From Orientallactaga sibirica (lineage: Eukaryota; Chordata; Mammalia; Rodentia; Dipodidae), in contig JAEOAD010000052.1 in assembly GCA_036365145.1 (NCBI GenBank), forward strand, positions 12,275,501 through 12,339,500: a stretch of DNA of 64,000 nt, in the 5' to 3' direction. Positions 31,785-41,747 of this stretch are shown here, one piece after another. The notes below the pieces were generated by a model, which had not been told where the DNA came from, ran no database searches, and worked only from the letters and a program-made list of their open reading frames with translations. Position 1 is the stretch's first letter. Each line of letters opens with the position of its first letter. The position numbers and the translations under genes are program-made.

Positions 31785-32013
31785 ATATATTTTTAAAAGA
31801 TTTTATATTTATTTATTTATTAGAGACACCGAGAGGGAAAGAGAGAGGGGGAGAGTGAGAATGGGCATGCCAAGGCCTCTAGTCACTGCAAACGAACTCT
31901 AAATGCATGCACCCCCTTGTGCATCTGGCTTACGTGGGACCTGGGGAATTGAACTAGGGTCCTTAAGCTTCACAGGCAAATGCCTTAACCACTAAGCCAT
32001 CTCTCCAGCCCTT
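31785..32013 (-). mobile_element. B2-like SINE
   Basis: The minus strand starts GGGCTGGAGAGATGGCTTAGTGG and ends TCTAATAAATAAATAAATATAAAATC. The TTAAAAATATATTTTTAAA at its left join is AT-rich and may contain the target duplication. Confidence 0.93.
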
Positions 32014-33163
32014 AAATATTTTTGAAAGATGTGTAGAGCTGCCCATGGAAAGTCACTGCATTGAGGAACACACTAGGATTTTAGACTTGGACATTGAGAG
32101 ATCAAAGAAGTGGATTGAGAGTTGACCAAGGGCCACACGATAGAAAGTTTTTAATCTCACCTGATTTGAAGATGAGTGAGTTCTAAAAGTTTCAGGGTGC
32201 GTCCATATTGCCTTCACCCATGCGTGAGATACACAGGGAACCCAAGTACCACGTAGCAGATGTCAGTGTAGATTCAGGCGCACAAAATGAAGAAGTCACT
32301 AAAATGGATTTCAAGCTCAGAACTATATCCCCCAAGCAAGGTGCTGGCAGCAGTGCTGAGCATCAAGTATGTCTGGGGGGAGTAGTGAGTCCACCCTGGA
32401 AGAATTTTCCTGGAGACAGCAACCTTCCATCTCAGAGAGAAAACTGATGTATGCCGCCCACCCCGAGCTTCTTTTGTCTTTCTGGAATGTCCTGAGTCTG
32501 AAATGTGACATTTATGATGTGTATCTTGGAGACTCTTTGTGGGCTATTGTGGTAATGTTAAAAAAAAAATCTTAAAACATAACTTAAGCCATTGGAGCAA
32601 TACCATGAGTGTGGGGAGAAAAGAGACGTTTAAATACAAACAAAAATTTGACTTCCCTAAGGCATACATTAAGCAGCATGTGACTAAAAATAGCCACCTG
32701 TTCCAGGTCAGGTCCCAAACTGGAAGAGCTCTTCACATACCAGATTCAAAAAGCATCGGTCACCCTGTAGCCATGGCAACAGCCATCCCTCAGCACATGT
32801 GGAGAGATGCTTTTGGAAGGGGGCTGGAAAAGGAAGTGGACTTGACAGTGTCCAGGCCAAGGGCAAGCCTCGCTGTTGCTCCTCGTCTCTTTTCTTTCCT
32901 GCTTCCCAGCCCTCTAATTTTCCTGTCAGCACGTCTTTTTTCCTCTGCAGGTATAGCTGGTAGCTGACTTGTGCCTTTCCAATGGGGAGACGAGGAGACG
33001 AGAGGGCTGGGCAGCGTGCTGGCACTGCAGAGGGGATGTGTGGCCAGGCTGTTTGAGAGACATTGGTATCCTCTGGAAAAGGGAGTGGTTCAGACCGAAT
33101 ATGCACTGCATGGACGCTGTTTTCCTGTCTTACTTGTCAATGATTCTCTTAAAATATATTTGT
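32014..33163. other. Repeat-poor stretch, no gene recognised
   Basis: About 1.15 kb. Long overlapping frames on both strands (32539-32967 plus, 142 codons; 32708-33106 minus, 132 codons) compete for the same bases, and neither shows a domain. A9 at about 32.56 kb. Confidence 0.45.
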
Positions 33164-33165
33164 CA

Positions 33166-33440
33166 GGGCTGGGGAGAGAGAGAACTCAGTGGGTGAAGCA
33201 CTTGCCTTGAAAGCACAAATCACGAAGTTCTAGCCCCAATGCCCACGAAAAAGCTGGCTGTGGTACCGCACAATTGTAATTCCAGAACCAGGGAGGCGGA
33301 GACCAGTGGATCCCACTGCTGGCTGGCTAGCTAGTCTAGCCTGAAGGGAAAACTGCAGGCCAATGAGGTAGCCTGACTCCACCATTCACAGGTTATAACA
33401 TAGTCTCAGGTGATCACAAAAACAGCAGTCTCTAGCTGAG
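33166..33440 (+). mobile_element. B4-like SINE, 3' part decayed
   Basis: GGGCTGGGGAGAGAGAGAACTCAGTGG, CACTTGCCTTGAAAGC, AAAAGCTGGCTGTGGTACCG, TTCCAGAACCAGGGAGGCGG, CTGGCTGGCTAGCTAGTCTAGCC. The tail with the GACCTCTGGCCTCC block is missing. Confidence 0.8.
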
Positions 33441-33589
33441 AAGGTCATTAGGAGAATCGAATGTGCGGATCCAAAAGATGCCTCTGACTCAGGTGTAAAT
33501 TCTAAGTTAAGTGTGAGCTGTAGAATATAGAGCCCACACCTCTTGGAAGTCTACAACCAAATGGAACTTTCCAGAATCCTCAGTCTCCA

Positions 33590-33725
33590 TACCTTTTATC
33601 TCATTTGGTTGTGGTAGTTCTTTGTAGGATGGTGGTAGTGCACCCACAGTTTATGAACAAGAACATTGAGACTCAAGGAGTAGTAGCTAGGTAGTGGAAA
33701 GGGTTGGGTTAGACTGCAGCTCTCC
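33590..33725 (+). mobile_element. MIR-like ancient SINE remnant
   Basis: TATCTCATTTGG, TTATGAACAAGAACATTGAGACTCAAGG, GTAGCTAGGTAGTGG, GGGTTAGACTGCAG resemble MIR (CTCATTT, ACAGATGAGGAAACTGAGGCTCAG, AGCTAGTAAGTGG). Confidence 0.6.
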
Positions 33726-33887
33726 CGATTACCAGCTGTTTCTTCTAGACCTGGTGCAGTGCACACAGACTCGGCAGCCCCATGGACCAGGTTAGAATGC
33801 TCTGTCCTGTTTTGACCCTGCAGGGTGAGAAGCCTGGGGCCTCTGCGCTTCAATCCCCTCCGCTGCTGCCTTGCTGGAGCGTTTTTT

Positions 33888-34085
33888 TTCTTTTTACTTA
33901 TTTATTTGAGAGAGTGAAAGAAGCAGAGACAGAGAAAGGCAGATAGAGAGACAATGGGCAAGCCAGGGCCTCCAGCCACCGTAAATGACCTCCAGATACA
34001 TGTGCCACCTTGTGCGTCTGGCTTATGTGGTCATTTGGCTTTGCAGGCAAGCACCTTAACTGCTAAAGCCATTTCTCCAGCCTGA
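33888..34085 (-). mobile_element. B2-like SINE with small internal deletion
   Basis: The minus strand starts AGGCTGGAGAAATGGCTTTAGC and lacks most of the B-box/GGACCCAGGTTC segment: the plus strand goes from GCTTATGTGG straight to TCATTTGGCTTTGC. CT tract and AAATAAATAAGTAAAA tail present. Confidence 0.9.
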
Positions 34086-34194
34086 GAGTTTTTAAAAAAT
34101 GAATTTTATTAAAGCTATTTACAATATGGAAAAGTAAGCTTTCTTGTAGACTCATATTCTTTTTCTTTCTGTCTCTTTCTTCTTCTCTGTTTTT

Positions 34195-34352
34195 TGTTTG
34201 TTTGTTTGTTTTTCTGAAGTAGGATCTCACTCTAGCTCAGGCTGACCTGGAATTCACTATGTAGTCTCAGGGTGGCCTCAAACTTTCAGCAATTCTCCTA
34301 CCTCTGCCTCCTAATGGCTGGGATAAAAGGCGTGTGCCACCATGCCCGGCTA
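34195..34352 (-). mobile_element. B1-type SINE with (TTTG)n tail
   Basis: (TTTG)4, TCTGAAGTAGGATCTCACTC, CTGACCTGGAATTCACTATG, CTCCTAATGGCTGGGATAAAAGG, CACCATGCCCGGCT. Confidence 0.93.
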
Positions 34353-34506
34353 TTCTCTTTTTTTTTTTTTTTTTTGTTTTGTTTTGTTTTTGTTTTTTTG
34401 AAACAAGGTCTTGCTATGTAGTTCAGGCTAGACTCAAACTCATAATCTTTCTGCCTCAGCCTCCCCTAGTGTTGGAATTATAGGCCTATGCCATGATGCC
34501 TGACGA
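34353..34506 (-). mobile_element. B1-related SINE, old subfamily
   Basis: T18 and (GTTTT)n, then TGAAACAAGGTCTTGCTATG, GTTCAGGCTAGACTCAAACTC, GCCTCAGCCTCCCCTAGTG, GGAATTATAGGCC, CCATGATGCCTGAC. This resembles older B1/proto-B1 forms more than the window's other copies. Confidence 0.75.
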
Positions 34507-34879
34507 GTGCACTCGTTTTCTTATGAGGAAAATCTAAGCTAGTGAAAAGGTTTTATGTATATGAGTATAATTTGGAAGCAGATGACATGTTCAGTGACCA
34601 AGAGATAGGAAAATAAGTTGTGATATAGTCACACGACAGGATAATATGTGGGCATTAAATGATGATTTACAAAGTTCATAACATAAACTGTGTTAATTAT
34701 TAGGTCAACACAGCATGTCTTGTCCCCCTGTTTGAAGTTATTATTTCATGTTGATCACAGTGTCACATGACTTAAAGAGGCCAACAGTGCCACTACACTC
34801 ATTCGGAAACAACAGTTCCGCCAGCCCTTCTCCAGAGGCAACTGTTTTCAACCACTTTAGCTGAATATTTTGAATTTCC
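34507..34879. other. No recognisable gene or repeat
   Basis: About 370 bp, AT-rich. GTGATATAGTCACACGACAGG and GTGGGCATTAAATGATG may be a remnant of an old LINE-1 3' end; not certain. Confidence 0.35.
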
Positions 34880-35009
34880 CTCTTCTTTTCCTCTCTCCCT
34901 CTCCTTCTTCCCTCCCTCCCTCCCTCCCTCCCTTCCTTCCTTCCTTCTTCCTTCTTCCCTCCCTCCCTCCCTCCCTCCCTCCCTCCCTCCCTTCCTTCTT
35001 TCCTTCCTC
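34880..35009. repeat. (CCCT/CCTT)n tetranucleotide-type array
   Basis: About 115 bp of CCCT, CCTT and CTTC units, pyrimidine-only on the plus strand. It abuts an ID-like SINE and is likely an expansion of that element's A-rich tail (GGAA/GGGA on the minus strand). Ser/Pro or Gly/Arg/Lys frames over it are artefacts. Confidence 0.9.
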
Positions 35010-35079
35010 TACTTGGATTCTAATCCAGAGCCTTGTGCCTACTGAGTGCTCTGCCACTGAGCTAAACCCCCAACCCCAT
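35010..35079 (-). mobile_element. ID-like SINE
   Basis: The minus strand reads GGGGTTGGGGGTTTAGCTCAGTGGC, AGAGCACTCAGTAGGC, AAGGCTCTGGATTAGAATCC, which is the tRNA-Ala/BC1-derived ID form with recognisable A box (TAGCTCAGTGG) and a worn B box. Confidence 0.85.
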
Positions 35080-35306
35080 ATTTGGTACTTTCCTTTATCC
35101 ATGTAAATACAACATGTAAATGACACTTCTGGAGGTTTTAACGCTCAGGAAAAGATCAGGTGCCACCCTGGCTGCCTCGTCCTTGCTCTCACTAACCAGC
35201 ATTGCAAAAGCATGTGTCCCCAAAGTTCCCATCCTGTAGTGTCCCCAAAGTGTCCATCCTATAGGAGTGGCCAATGCTATTTCCACCATAAAAAATGTGC
35301 AAGGAA

Positions 35307-35467
35307 GCCGGGCGTGGTGGCGCACGCCTTTAATCCCAGCACTCGGGAGGCAAAGGTAGGAGGATCACCATGAGTTCGAGGCCAGCCTGAGACTACATAG
35401 TGCAGTCCAGGTCAGCCTGAGCTAGGGTGAGACCTTACCTCAAAAAAACAAAACAAAACAAAAAAAA
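35307..35467 (+). mobile_element. B1-type SINE with 10-bp target duplication
   Basis: GCCGGGCGTGGTGGCGCACGCC to CTTACCTC followed by AAAAAAACAAAACAAAACAAA. Target duplication GTGCAAGGAA at 35297-35306 and 35468-35477. Close to the family's apparent consensus. Confidence 0.95.
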
Positions 35468-35477
35468 GTGCAAGGAA

Positions 35478-36058
35478 AGGACAGCATTTCTCTCAGAACA
35501 TTTTTCAAAGTGTGAAGGAGAGGGGATATGTCAAGTTCAGGTGGCAGTGGGATTCCAGTGAGATACGCAGGTAAAGGGCCCGGAAGAAAAGAGCAGCTTC
35601 CGCTTGAAGATGATTTCTAGCGGGGAGAATTATGAGCAATCTTTGACTGTTTTCTCACAGTTTACAACATTTCTATAATGACTATTCCTTTCCTGCAATA
35701 CAATCTTTGGTTCTAAAAGCCTAATGGAATTCCTATTTGCTCGGGTTGTTGCAAAGCCAGACCCCCTGCTCCCACCCCACATCCTGCTACATGCTCATCA
35801 GGCTCCAGAAGTGGCATTTTCCATTCTTTGCCAGTTCTTTGTGGCTTCTGCTCCTTGTGGCGACAGGGGACTATGGCAGGTGTATCCTGGAGTGAGTCAT
35901 CGGGAGCTTTTGAACTGCTGGTGGTATCAGACTCTTCCATACACTCCAAGAACAGCCCACAAAGACAACGGGGCCTGGGGCAAAGGTGCCCTTCCCTAAG
36001 CCAGGCATGGCCAGTAGCCAGCTCAGCCACCTGGATCCCAGTTGCATTCATTAGGTTT
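35478..36058. other. No recognisable gene or repeat
   Basis: About 580 bp. A 112-codon minus frame (35713-36051) is opposed by plus frames of similar size; none recognised. Confidence 0.4.
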
Positions 36059-36059
36059 C

Positions 36060-36095
36060 CAGTTTTTTATTCATTTGTTTGATAAAGAGATAAAG

Positions 36096-36131
<36 letters not shown>

Positions 36132-36280
36132 GGTGTGCCAGTACCTCTAGCCACTACAAACAAACTCCAGATGCATGTGCCACCTTGTGCATCTGGCTTA
36201 TATGGGTACTGGGGAATTGAACCTGAATTCTTAGGCTTCACAGGCAAACACCTTAACCACTAAGCCGTCTCTCCAGCCCC
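36060..36280 (-). mobile_element. B2-like SINE
   Basis: The minus strand starts GGGGCTGGAGAGACGGCTTAGTGG; GA tract at 36098-36127; tail seen as TTTTATTCATTTG on the plus strand. Confidence 0.92.
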
Positions 36281-36615
36281 TCATTATGGTTCTTGTCCCT
36301 GTGACAAAATACCTGACAAAAGGACTTGAAAAGAATTTATTTTGGCTCATGGTTTCAGGGGATGCAGTCTGCCAGAGAAGGTGGGCCCACTCCTTCCAGA
36401 AGGCTGGAGAGTGAGGTGGCCAGCCCTCACATGCTGGCACGTTAGAAAGCAGAAGGTTCGAGAGGAACCAGAGGCAGATGTGCACACTTCAAAGGTCCAC
36501 CCTCAGTGGCCCACATCTGCTAAGTAGGCCACAAGTCCCAAAGGTTCCACGCCCTCCCCAAACAGTGCCACCAGCTGGAGACACTCAAACCATGGGCCTG
36601 TGAAGGACCTATTGT
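36281..36615 (-). mobile_element. LTR, ERVL-MaLR-like, diverged
   Basis: Plus strand: TTCTTGTCCCTGTGACAAAATACC, GGACTTGAAAAGAATTTATTTTGGC, TCATGGTTTCAGGGGATGC, CCCAAAGGTTCCACGCCCTCC, ACAGTGCCACCAGCTGG: the reversed order seen in the related LTR at 23.2 kb. Ends fuzzy. Confidence 0.65.
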
Positions 36616-37844
36616 CTACAGCCTACAGTGACTCAGCCTGGCACGACTCAGCTGGGAAGAAGACGTGGGGCCTGGCAGGAGCAGCATGCAGGCAGAGGAG
36701 GTGCAGAGGCTTGTTGCAGACAAGGCTGGCCTAAGATGGTGTGTACACGAAGGCAACAATAAGCTTCCTTAGACTGCGGGAAAGGAAACCCAGGGCTTAG
36801 TGTCTCAATTCGGTTTCTCCCAGAAGCGATTCCTCAGGTACACACTCACGAGCAGAGGACTGGTGCGGTGATTGCAGGAAACAAGCAGGAGAAGAATGTG
36901 AGCAGCTAGTGAAGGGCTGTACCTGCTACCTCAGCCCCCTTTTCCGTAGTGCGCCAGGCTGTCCACTAACCACTACTGTCATCCTGTAGGAATGCGGAGA
37001 ACATGCAAAACGTGCTTTCCCCTCAAGGGGGCGCACATGCCAACTGTGTCACTGGTGGAGGGCTGTTCCCAGAAGAGGACATTCGTTTCCTCATCAGCCT
37101 GGCATGTGAGTGGAAGCAGCTACGCAGGGCTGTTCTCTGGAGACATCCATGAAGGGCAGGCCCCAGGTGTGGGGCATACTGCTCTGATGTGCTAGGCTAT
37201 TTCGTGGTGGTGGGTCAATAAAAGTTTTGTCTTGTGAGGAAACGGTTACAGAATTTGACTATTCCCAAACTAGGAAGTTTCAAAGGCAGAAAGGGACACT
37301 AGTAAAAGCATTCTGGCTCGTATTTGGATATGAAAAAGCTGATGTCATAGAAGCAGAAAGGTTAAGAAAGGAGTGGAGAAGGGAGGATACAAGGGAGGCG
37401 GGTGATGGGCACCAAAATACAGTTCCATGGGAGCAACGAATGATCTACACCATATTCACAGTCACTGGACACATGTTTTATAAAGGACAACAAGACAGAG
37501 AGGAGTTCAGAGGTTCCCAGCACACAAAAAAAATAGGATAAACATTTTATAATATTGAAATATTAGCTACTCTGATTTAATCATGACACATTGTATACAT
37601 GCATCGTGTGAATGATCATATTGTACCCCATATGTATGCACACGTATTGGATGTCAATGAGAAGGTTATGTTGGGACCATAGGCGTAAATAGGGCCTGTC
37701 CCAGGCCCCCCGGGTGTGTGTGCTCTGATCCAGGTTCATTCGATTTGTCTTGTTTTATGTTGACATAAACAGAGTGTCATCTCTGCATGGGTGGATATGT
37801 GGTGAAGCCTTTGGACGATACACAAGATTACCCCATTGAATTCA
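36616..37844. other. No recognisable gene or repeat
   Basis: About 1.2 kb. A 104-codon plus frame (37227-37541) is Lys/Arg/Glu/Gln-rich and unrecognised; the sequence around it looks non-coding. ATGTATACA-type AT-rich motifs near 37.6 kb. Confidence 0.4.
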
Positions 37845-38062
37845 CTCACCCACTCAGCAGATACTGACTGTGTGTTCTTCTCCAGACTCTGGTCGGGGCT
37901 TTGGGAACCACAGGGATGCCCAGGAAGTAGTTCTGCTCTTTAGAGTCTTACGGTTTATAGCTGGAGAGACAGAAATTATATCAAATAAATCATAAAACAT
38001 AGTGCAAACTGCAATGACAGTGATTTCCTAAAAGACCTGTGGAAGACAATGGGAGCACTGGG

Positions 38063-38066
<4 letters not shown>

Positions 38067-38098
<32 letters not shown>
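38067..38098. repeat. (GT)n array
   Basis: About 15 GT units, ending in GCGTGTTG. The minus-strand poly-(Thr-His) frames over it are artefacts. Confidence 0.95.
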
Positions 38099-38102
<4 letters not shown>

Positions 38103-38110
38103 AAGACACT

Positions 38111-38142
38111 ATGTCCTTCAAGAACAAGAACTTGAAGGACAT
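38111..38142. repeat. 12-bp perfect inverted repeat, 8-nt loop
   Basis: ATGTCCTTCAAG (38111-38122) and CTTGAAGGACAT (38131-38142) are perfect reverse complements around AACAAGAA. Probably chance or a small local event inside the ancient repeat. Confidence 0.85.
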
Positions 38143-38286
38143 TGTAGGCAGAAGAAATGGTTTGCATACAGGCAAGCATACACAGAATGAGCTGAGCCCC
38201 TGGGAACAGGCAATGCTTGATGGCAAGACTCACGGTTTTAGATACTAACAGAAGGTGTACTAGGAACTGTCCAAAGGTGGAAACAG

Positions 38287-38569
38287 GGCCGACAAGATGC
38301 TTCAGCAGTTAAGACACTTGTCTGCAAAGCCCACCAACCCATGTTTTATTCCCCAGGACCCACGTAAAGCTAGATGCACAAAGTGGCACATGCATCTGGA
38401 GTCTGTCTGCAGTAGCTAGAGGCCCTGGCAAATCCATTCTCTCTGTAGCCCAGCACTCAGAAAGTGGAGGTAGGAGGATTGCTGTGAGTTCAAGGCCACT
38501 ATGAGACTACATCGTGAATTCCAGGTCAGCCTGGGTTAAAGTGAGACCCTACCTTGAAACAACAAACAA
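38287..38569 (+). mobile_element. Chimeric retroposon: B2-like SINE joined to 5'-truncated B1
   Basis: The B2-like part begins at GGGCCGACAAGATGCTTCAGC and runs to CCATTCTCTCTGTAG (about 38446). It passes without an A tail into CCCAGCACTCAGAAAGTGG, i.e. B1 lacking its first 25 or so bases, which then runs to CCCTACCTTGAAACAACAAAC. The composite as a whole is flanked by the direct repeat AAAGGTGGAAACAG (38273-38286 and 38570-38583), implying insertion as one unit. Confidence 0.88.
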
Positions 38570-38583
38570 AAAGGTGGAAACAG

Positions 38584-38795
38584 GGCTGGAGGGATGGCTT
38601 AGTGGTTAAGGTGTTTGCCTACAAAGCCAAAGGACCCAGGTTCGATTCCCCAGGTCCCACGTTAGCCAGATGCACAAGGGGGCACATGCGTCTGGAGTTC
38701 GTCTACAGTGGCTGAAGGCCCTGGCATGCCCATTCTCTACCCCCCTCCTCCCCCTCTTTCTCTGTCAAATAAATAAAAAATAAAACATTTTTAAA
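38584..38795 (+). mobile_element. B2-like SINE inserted at the same target as its neighbour
   Basis: GGGCTGGAGGGATGGCTTAGTGG, GGTTCGATTCCCC, CCAGATGCACAAGGGGGCAC, tail AAATAAATAAAAAATAAAAC. It is flanked by AAAGGTGGAAACAG at 38570-38583 and again at 38796-38809, so it used the target copy already duplicated by the chimera upstream. Confidence 0.93.
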
Positions 38796-38809
38796 AAAGG
38801 TGGAAACAG

Positions 38810-39455
38810 CCCACATGTCCATTAATAGGTAAATGGAAGAGGAAAATGTGTCATGTACAAACAAGTATGATTTAAGCATTATACAGAATAATTTCTGATT
38901 GTGCTATAACAGATGAATTGTTTTTGTTAAATATTTTATTTTTATTTATTTATTTGACAGAGAAACAGGGAGGGGGAGAGAATGAGCACGCCAGGGCCTC
39001 TAGCCACTGCAAATGTACTCTAGACACGTGCGCCCCCTTGTGCATCTGGCTAACCTGGGTCTTGGGGAATCAAACCTGGGTCCTTTGGCTTTGCAGGCAA
39101 ACATCTTAACTGCTAAGCCATCCCTCCATCCGCAGATGAATCTTAAAAACATTATGCTGCTTGAAATAATCCAGGCACAGAATAACAAATCGTCTATGAC
39201 TCTAAATGTGTCGCATACTTAGAAAAGGCAGATTCATAGAGACAGAACAGAACGGTGGCTGCCAGAGCCTGGAGGGAGCGGGCAATGATCAGTTGCCTAT
39301 GAGCAGAGTTCCCATTTGGGATGATGAAAATGTTCTGGAAATGGATAATGGTGATGGCTGTTTAAAAGGCACCCAATTCTCCTAAGTTGTATGCTTAATC
39401 ACAATTAAAATGGATAATTTTACACCATGTATATTTTATTACACAATTTTAGAGA
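38810..39455 (+). mobile_element. Old LINE-1 3' end (L1M-like), split by a SINE
   Basis: CCCACATGTCCATTAATAGGTAAATGG, then after the SINE: AATCCAGGCACAGAATAACAAATC, GGTGGCTGCCAGAGCCTGG, AAATGTTCTGGAAATGGATAATGG, GTATGCTTAATCACAATTAAAATGG, TTTATTACACAATTTTA. These match the 3' end of old mammalian LINE-1 elements in order. Non-coding remnant. Confidence 0.8.
38925..39136 (-). mobile_element. B2-like SINE inside old LINE-1
   Basis: The minus strand starts GGATGGAGGGATGGCTTAGC and ends AAATAAATAAATAAAAATAAAATATTT. A duplicated CAGATGAAT(C/T) lies at each side (38909-38917 and 39134-39142). Confidence 0.93.
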
Positions 39456-40270
39456 TGCCTGTATTCATGGAGTTTATGTTCTGGTAGAGGAGACAGACAA
39501 AAAATAACTGAAGGGAGACTAGATCAGATCGTCAGAGTGCAATGAAGGAAGAAAACAGAGAAAGAAGCTGGAGGGAGGCGGGGTCTCTTTGGGGCTTCCT
39601 CAACGTGCTGTGTTTCTAAGAGCAGTTTGATACCCATATAGAATCAAGATTAAAAGAGACTGGTGGGGCTGGAGGGATGGCTTTAAGGTTAAAGTGTTTG
39701 CCTGCAAAGCCAAAGGACCCAGGTTCGATTCCCCAGGACCTACATTAGCCAGATGCACAAGAGGGCGCACGTGTCTGGAGTTTGTTTGCAGTGGCTGGAG
39801 GCCCTGGCACACCCATTCTCCCCCCCCACCCCGTTCTCTGTTAAATAAATAAATAAAGACACTGGTGGGCGGTAGGGCTAGAAATTGAAGAGGGCGCGAG
39901 GGGCTATGGGATGTGGAAACCTGTGTGTCATGTGAACATGTTTTAGCTTGGTCCTGAGAGCCAATGCAGGTTCTTAAGAAAGGCAGTGGTTAGCTTTGGC
40001 CGGTGCACAAGAGGCACTGGTGGGGGCAGCCACATCATGCAGAACGCAGCGTAGGAGGGTGTTTCCGCTGAAGGTCTCGGCTTGGATGGTGGCAAAGGAT
40101 TAGGGGAGTGGAGAAGTATTCCAGATGTAGAGTCAGCAAGTCCTGGGGATCGGTCGGATGTGGGAAGTGAGGGAAAGGAAAGAGTCCAGGTTTCTGGCTT
40201 GGGACACTGGATGGATGGTGGCATATCAGCTTAGCCAGGGATCATAGTTGGAAGGAAAGATGTTGAGTTT
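39450..40270 (+). mobile_element. Ancient interspersed repeat, 3' pieces, split by a SINE
   Basis: 39450-39600: ATTCATGGAGTTTATGTTCTGG, GAGACAGACAAAAAATAACTG. 39880-40270: TTTTAGCTTGGTCCTGAGAGCC, GGTTCTTAAGAAAGGCAGTGG, GGAGAAGTATTCCAGATG, GTCGGATGTGGGAAGTGAGG, AGTCCAGGTTTCTGGCTTGGG. These resemble successive parts of the same mammal-wide repeat as 37.85 kb; the family name escapes me. Confidence 0.45.
39668..39860 (+). mobile_element. B2-like SINE with target duplication
   Basis: GGGCTGGAGGGATGGCTTTAAGG, GGTTCGATTCCCC, CCAGATGCACAAGAGGGCGC, tail TTAAATAAATAAATAAAG. Flanked by ACTGGTGGG on both sides (39659-39667 and 39861-39869). Confidence 0.93.
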
Positions 40271-40394
40271 TAACATTGAATGTGCTGTTTGGAGCATCTA
40301 AAGAACCCATGAAGAGACAGGATACAGGAAGGGAGAAACCCTTTGCCCAACACTCACTGAGAGAAGAACAAGAACTAGAATGTATAGAGAACTC
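40271..40394. other. Unassigned spacer
   Basis: Short sequence ending before an A19 run at about 40.40 kb; nothing recognised. Confidence 0.35.
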
Positions 40395-40690
40395 AAAAAA
40401 AAAAAAAAAAAAATGAACAAGCCAATCTATAAATAGGCAAAATGTTCTAACATTTAAAAGGATACAAATGGCCAATAAGTGTTTGGAAAATGCCCAACAT
40501 CTTTAGCCATTAAAGAAAAACAAATCAAAGCTACACTGACATCCATTTTGCTCCAGTTAGAACTGCTATTTTGAAATGACAAATGCTAGTGAGAATGTGA
40601 GGGCAAAAGGGACCCTTATACATTGTTGATATGAATGTAAATTACTGCAGTCATGATGGAAATCAGCATGAAATGTCCTAAAAAAAAAAC

Positions 40691-41321
40691 TCAAATGAGA
40701 TTGCGAGTCAGGGCTGAGCTTCAGGCTGGCCCCAAGGCTAGAGCTAACCCTGGGTAGCTGCCTGGGAGCCCAAGACCAGAGCAAGAGGCACTGGGAACAG
40801 GGCTACACTCTACGCCATCACAGCAGAGAAAACAGAGGAGAGTCAGGATCCATCGACAAGACAAGAATATAACTCACTGCCCACCACAAGACTTTCTACC
40901 TCTACCACATCTGCGGGGCCCAGGAGAGCTCACAGTGGAAGCAACACTGTGAACACTGCTCTCACTGCTAACCTGACAACCAGCTCCAGAGTGATGGTGA
41001 CAGACACAGTGATCAAGCACAACCTATCAAAGCAGAAATCCAGAGGTTACAGAGAGCTCAACACTAAATCAGACTGCCAACAGGCATGCCATGGCTCAGG
41101 GAACATTGTGGAAGAGGGGGTGGAAGGACTGTAAGATGCAGACTGTGGGTGGGAATACCCAGAGACACGGTTACCCCAACTATCCCATTGGGACTGACTG
41201 AGGCCTTCTGACCCCACAGTAAGTCTCATAACCCCACAGGGGAGGACCCCAGGGGAACGGAAACAGGGGAGAGGGAATAAAAGGGTCAAATCTGTTACAA
41301 TAAATAAATACATAAAAAGAA
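40691..41321 (+). mobile_element. Younger LINE-1 3' UTR inserted in older LINE-1
   Basis: Ends in AATAAAAGGGTCAAATCTGTTACAATAAATAAATACATAAAAAG, a LINE-type 3' tail. The inner part (CATGCCATGGCTCAGGGAAC, TGTGGAAGAGGGGG, GGACTGTAAGATG) aligns loosely with the 3' UTRs at 4.3 and 24.6 kb but is clearly a different subfamily. 5'-truncated. The host LINE-1 resumes immediately after its tail. Confidence 0.75.
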
Positions 41322-41392
41322 ATGAAAGCTAACATATGACCCAGCTAGTCCACCTGTGGGTGTGCATCTGAAGGAATACAGGTCACCACAGG

Positions 41393-41747
41393 TGATGGTT
41401 CGTATTGATGGTCAACTTGACAAGATCAAGAGTCACCTGGAGGTGGACCTCTGGGAGCGTCTAGGAGGGAGTTTCTAGATTGGGCCAGTGAAGGCAGGGA
41501 GGCCCATCCCAGGTGTGTGTGGCACCATCCCACGGGCCAGGACTGAATAAGCTGAGCACTAGCATCCATGGCTATCCGCTTCCTCACTGTGGATGCAATG
41601 TGACCAGCTGCTTCACTTTCCCGTTGCCATGGCTTCCCCACCATGATGAACTGTACCCTCAAAGAATGAGCCAAAAGAAGCCCTTTCTTCCTTAAGTTGT
41701 GATTGTTGGGTATTTGTTGCGATAACAAGAAAAATAACCAACCTATC
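41393..41747 (+). mobile_element. LTR, ERVL-MaLR-like
   Basis: GTGATGGTTCGTATTGATGG, CAACTTGACAAGATC, GTCACCTGGAGGTGG, CACCATCCCACGGGCCAGG, GAATAAGCTGAGCAC, GTGGATGCAATGTGACCAGCTGC, CATGATGAACTGTACCCTC, AACAAGAAAAATAACC. This is the plus-strand form of a rodent MaLR-class LTR as I remember it. No internal retroviral sequence. Confidence 0.75.

Larger units (their letters stand above)
37845..38272 (+). mobile_element. Ancient interspersed repeat, 5' piece (family not named)
   Basis: GAATTCACTCACCCACTCAGCAG, GGGCTTTGGGAACCACAGGGATG, AGTCTTACGGTTTATAGCTGG, AGACAGAAATTATATC, GACATTGTAGGCAGAAGAAATGG, CAGGCAAGCATACACAG resemble a common mammal-wide repeat whose consensus has TTCAACAAATATTTATTGAGC then GGAGCTTACAGTCTAG and AGGGAACAGCAAGTGCAAAGG. 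Later pieces may lie at 39.45 and 39.88 kb. Confidence 0.45.

Noticed and set aside
34880..35009. Possible triplex-forming or regulatory pyrimidine element
   Set aside because: Best explained as microsatellite growth of the adjacent ID-like SINE tail; no further evidence of function.
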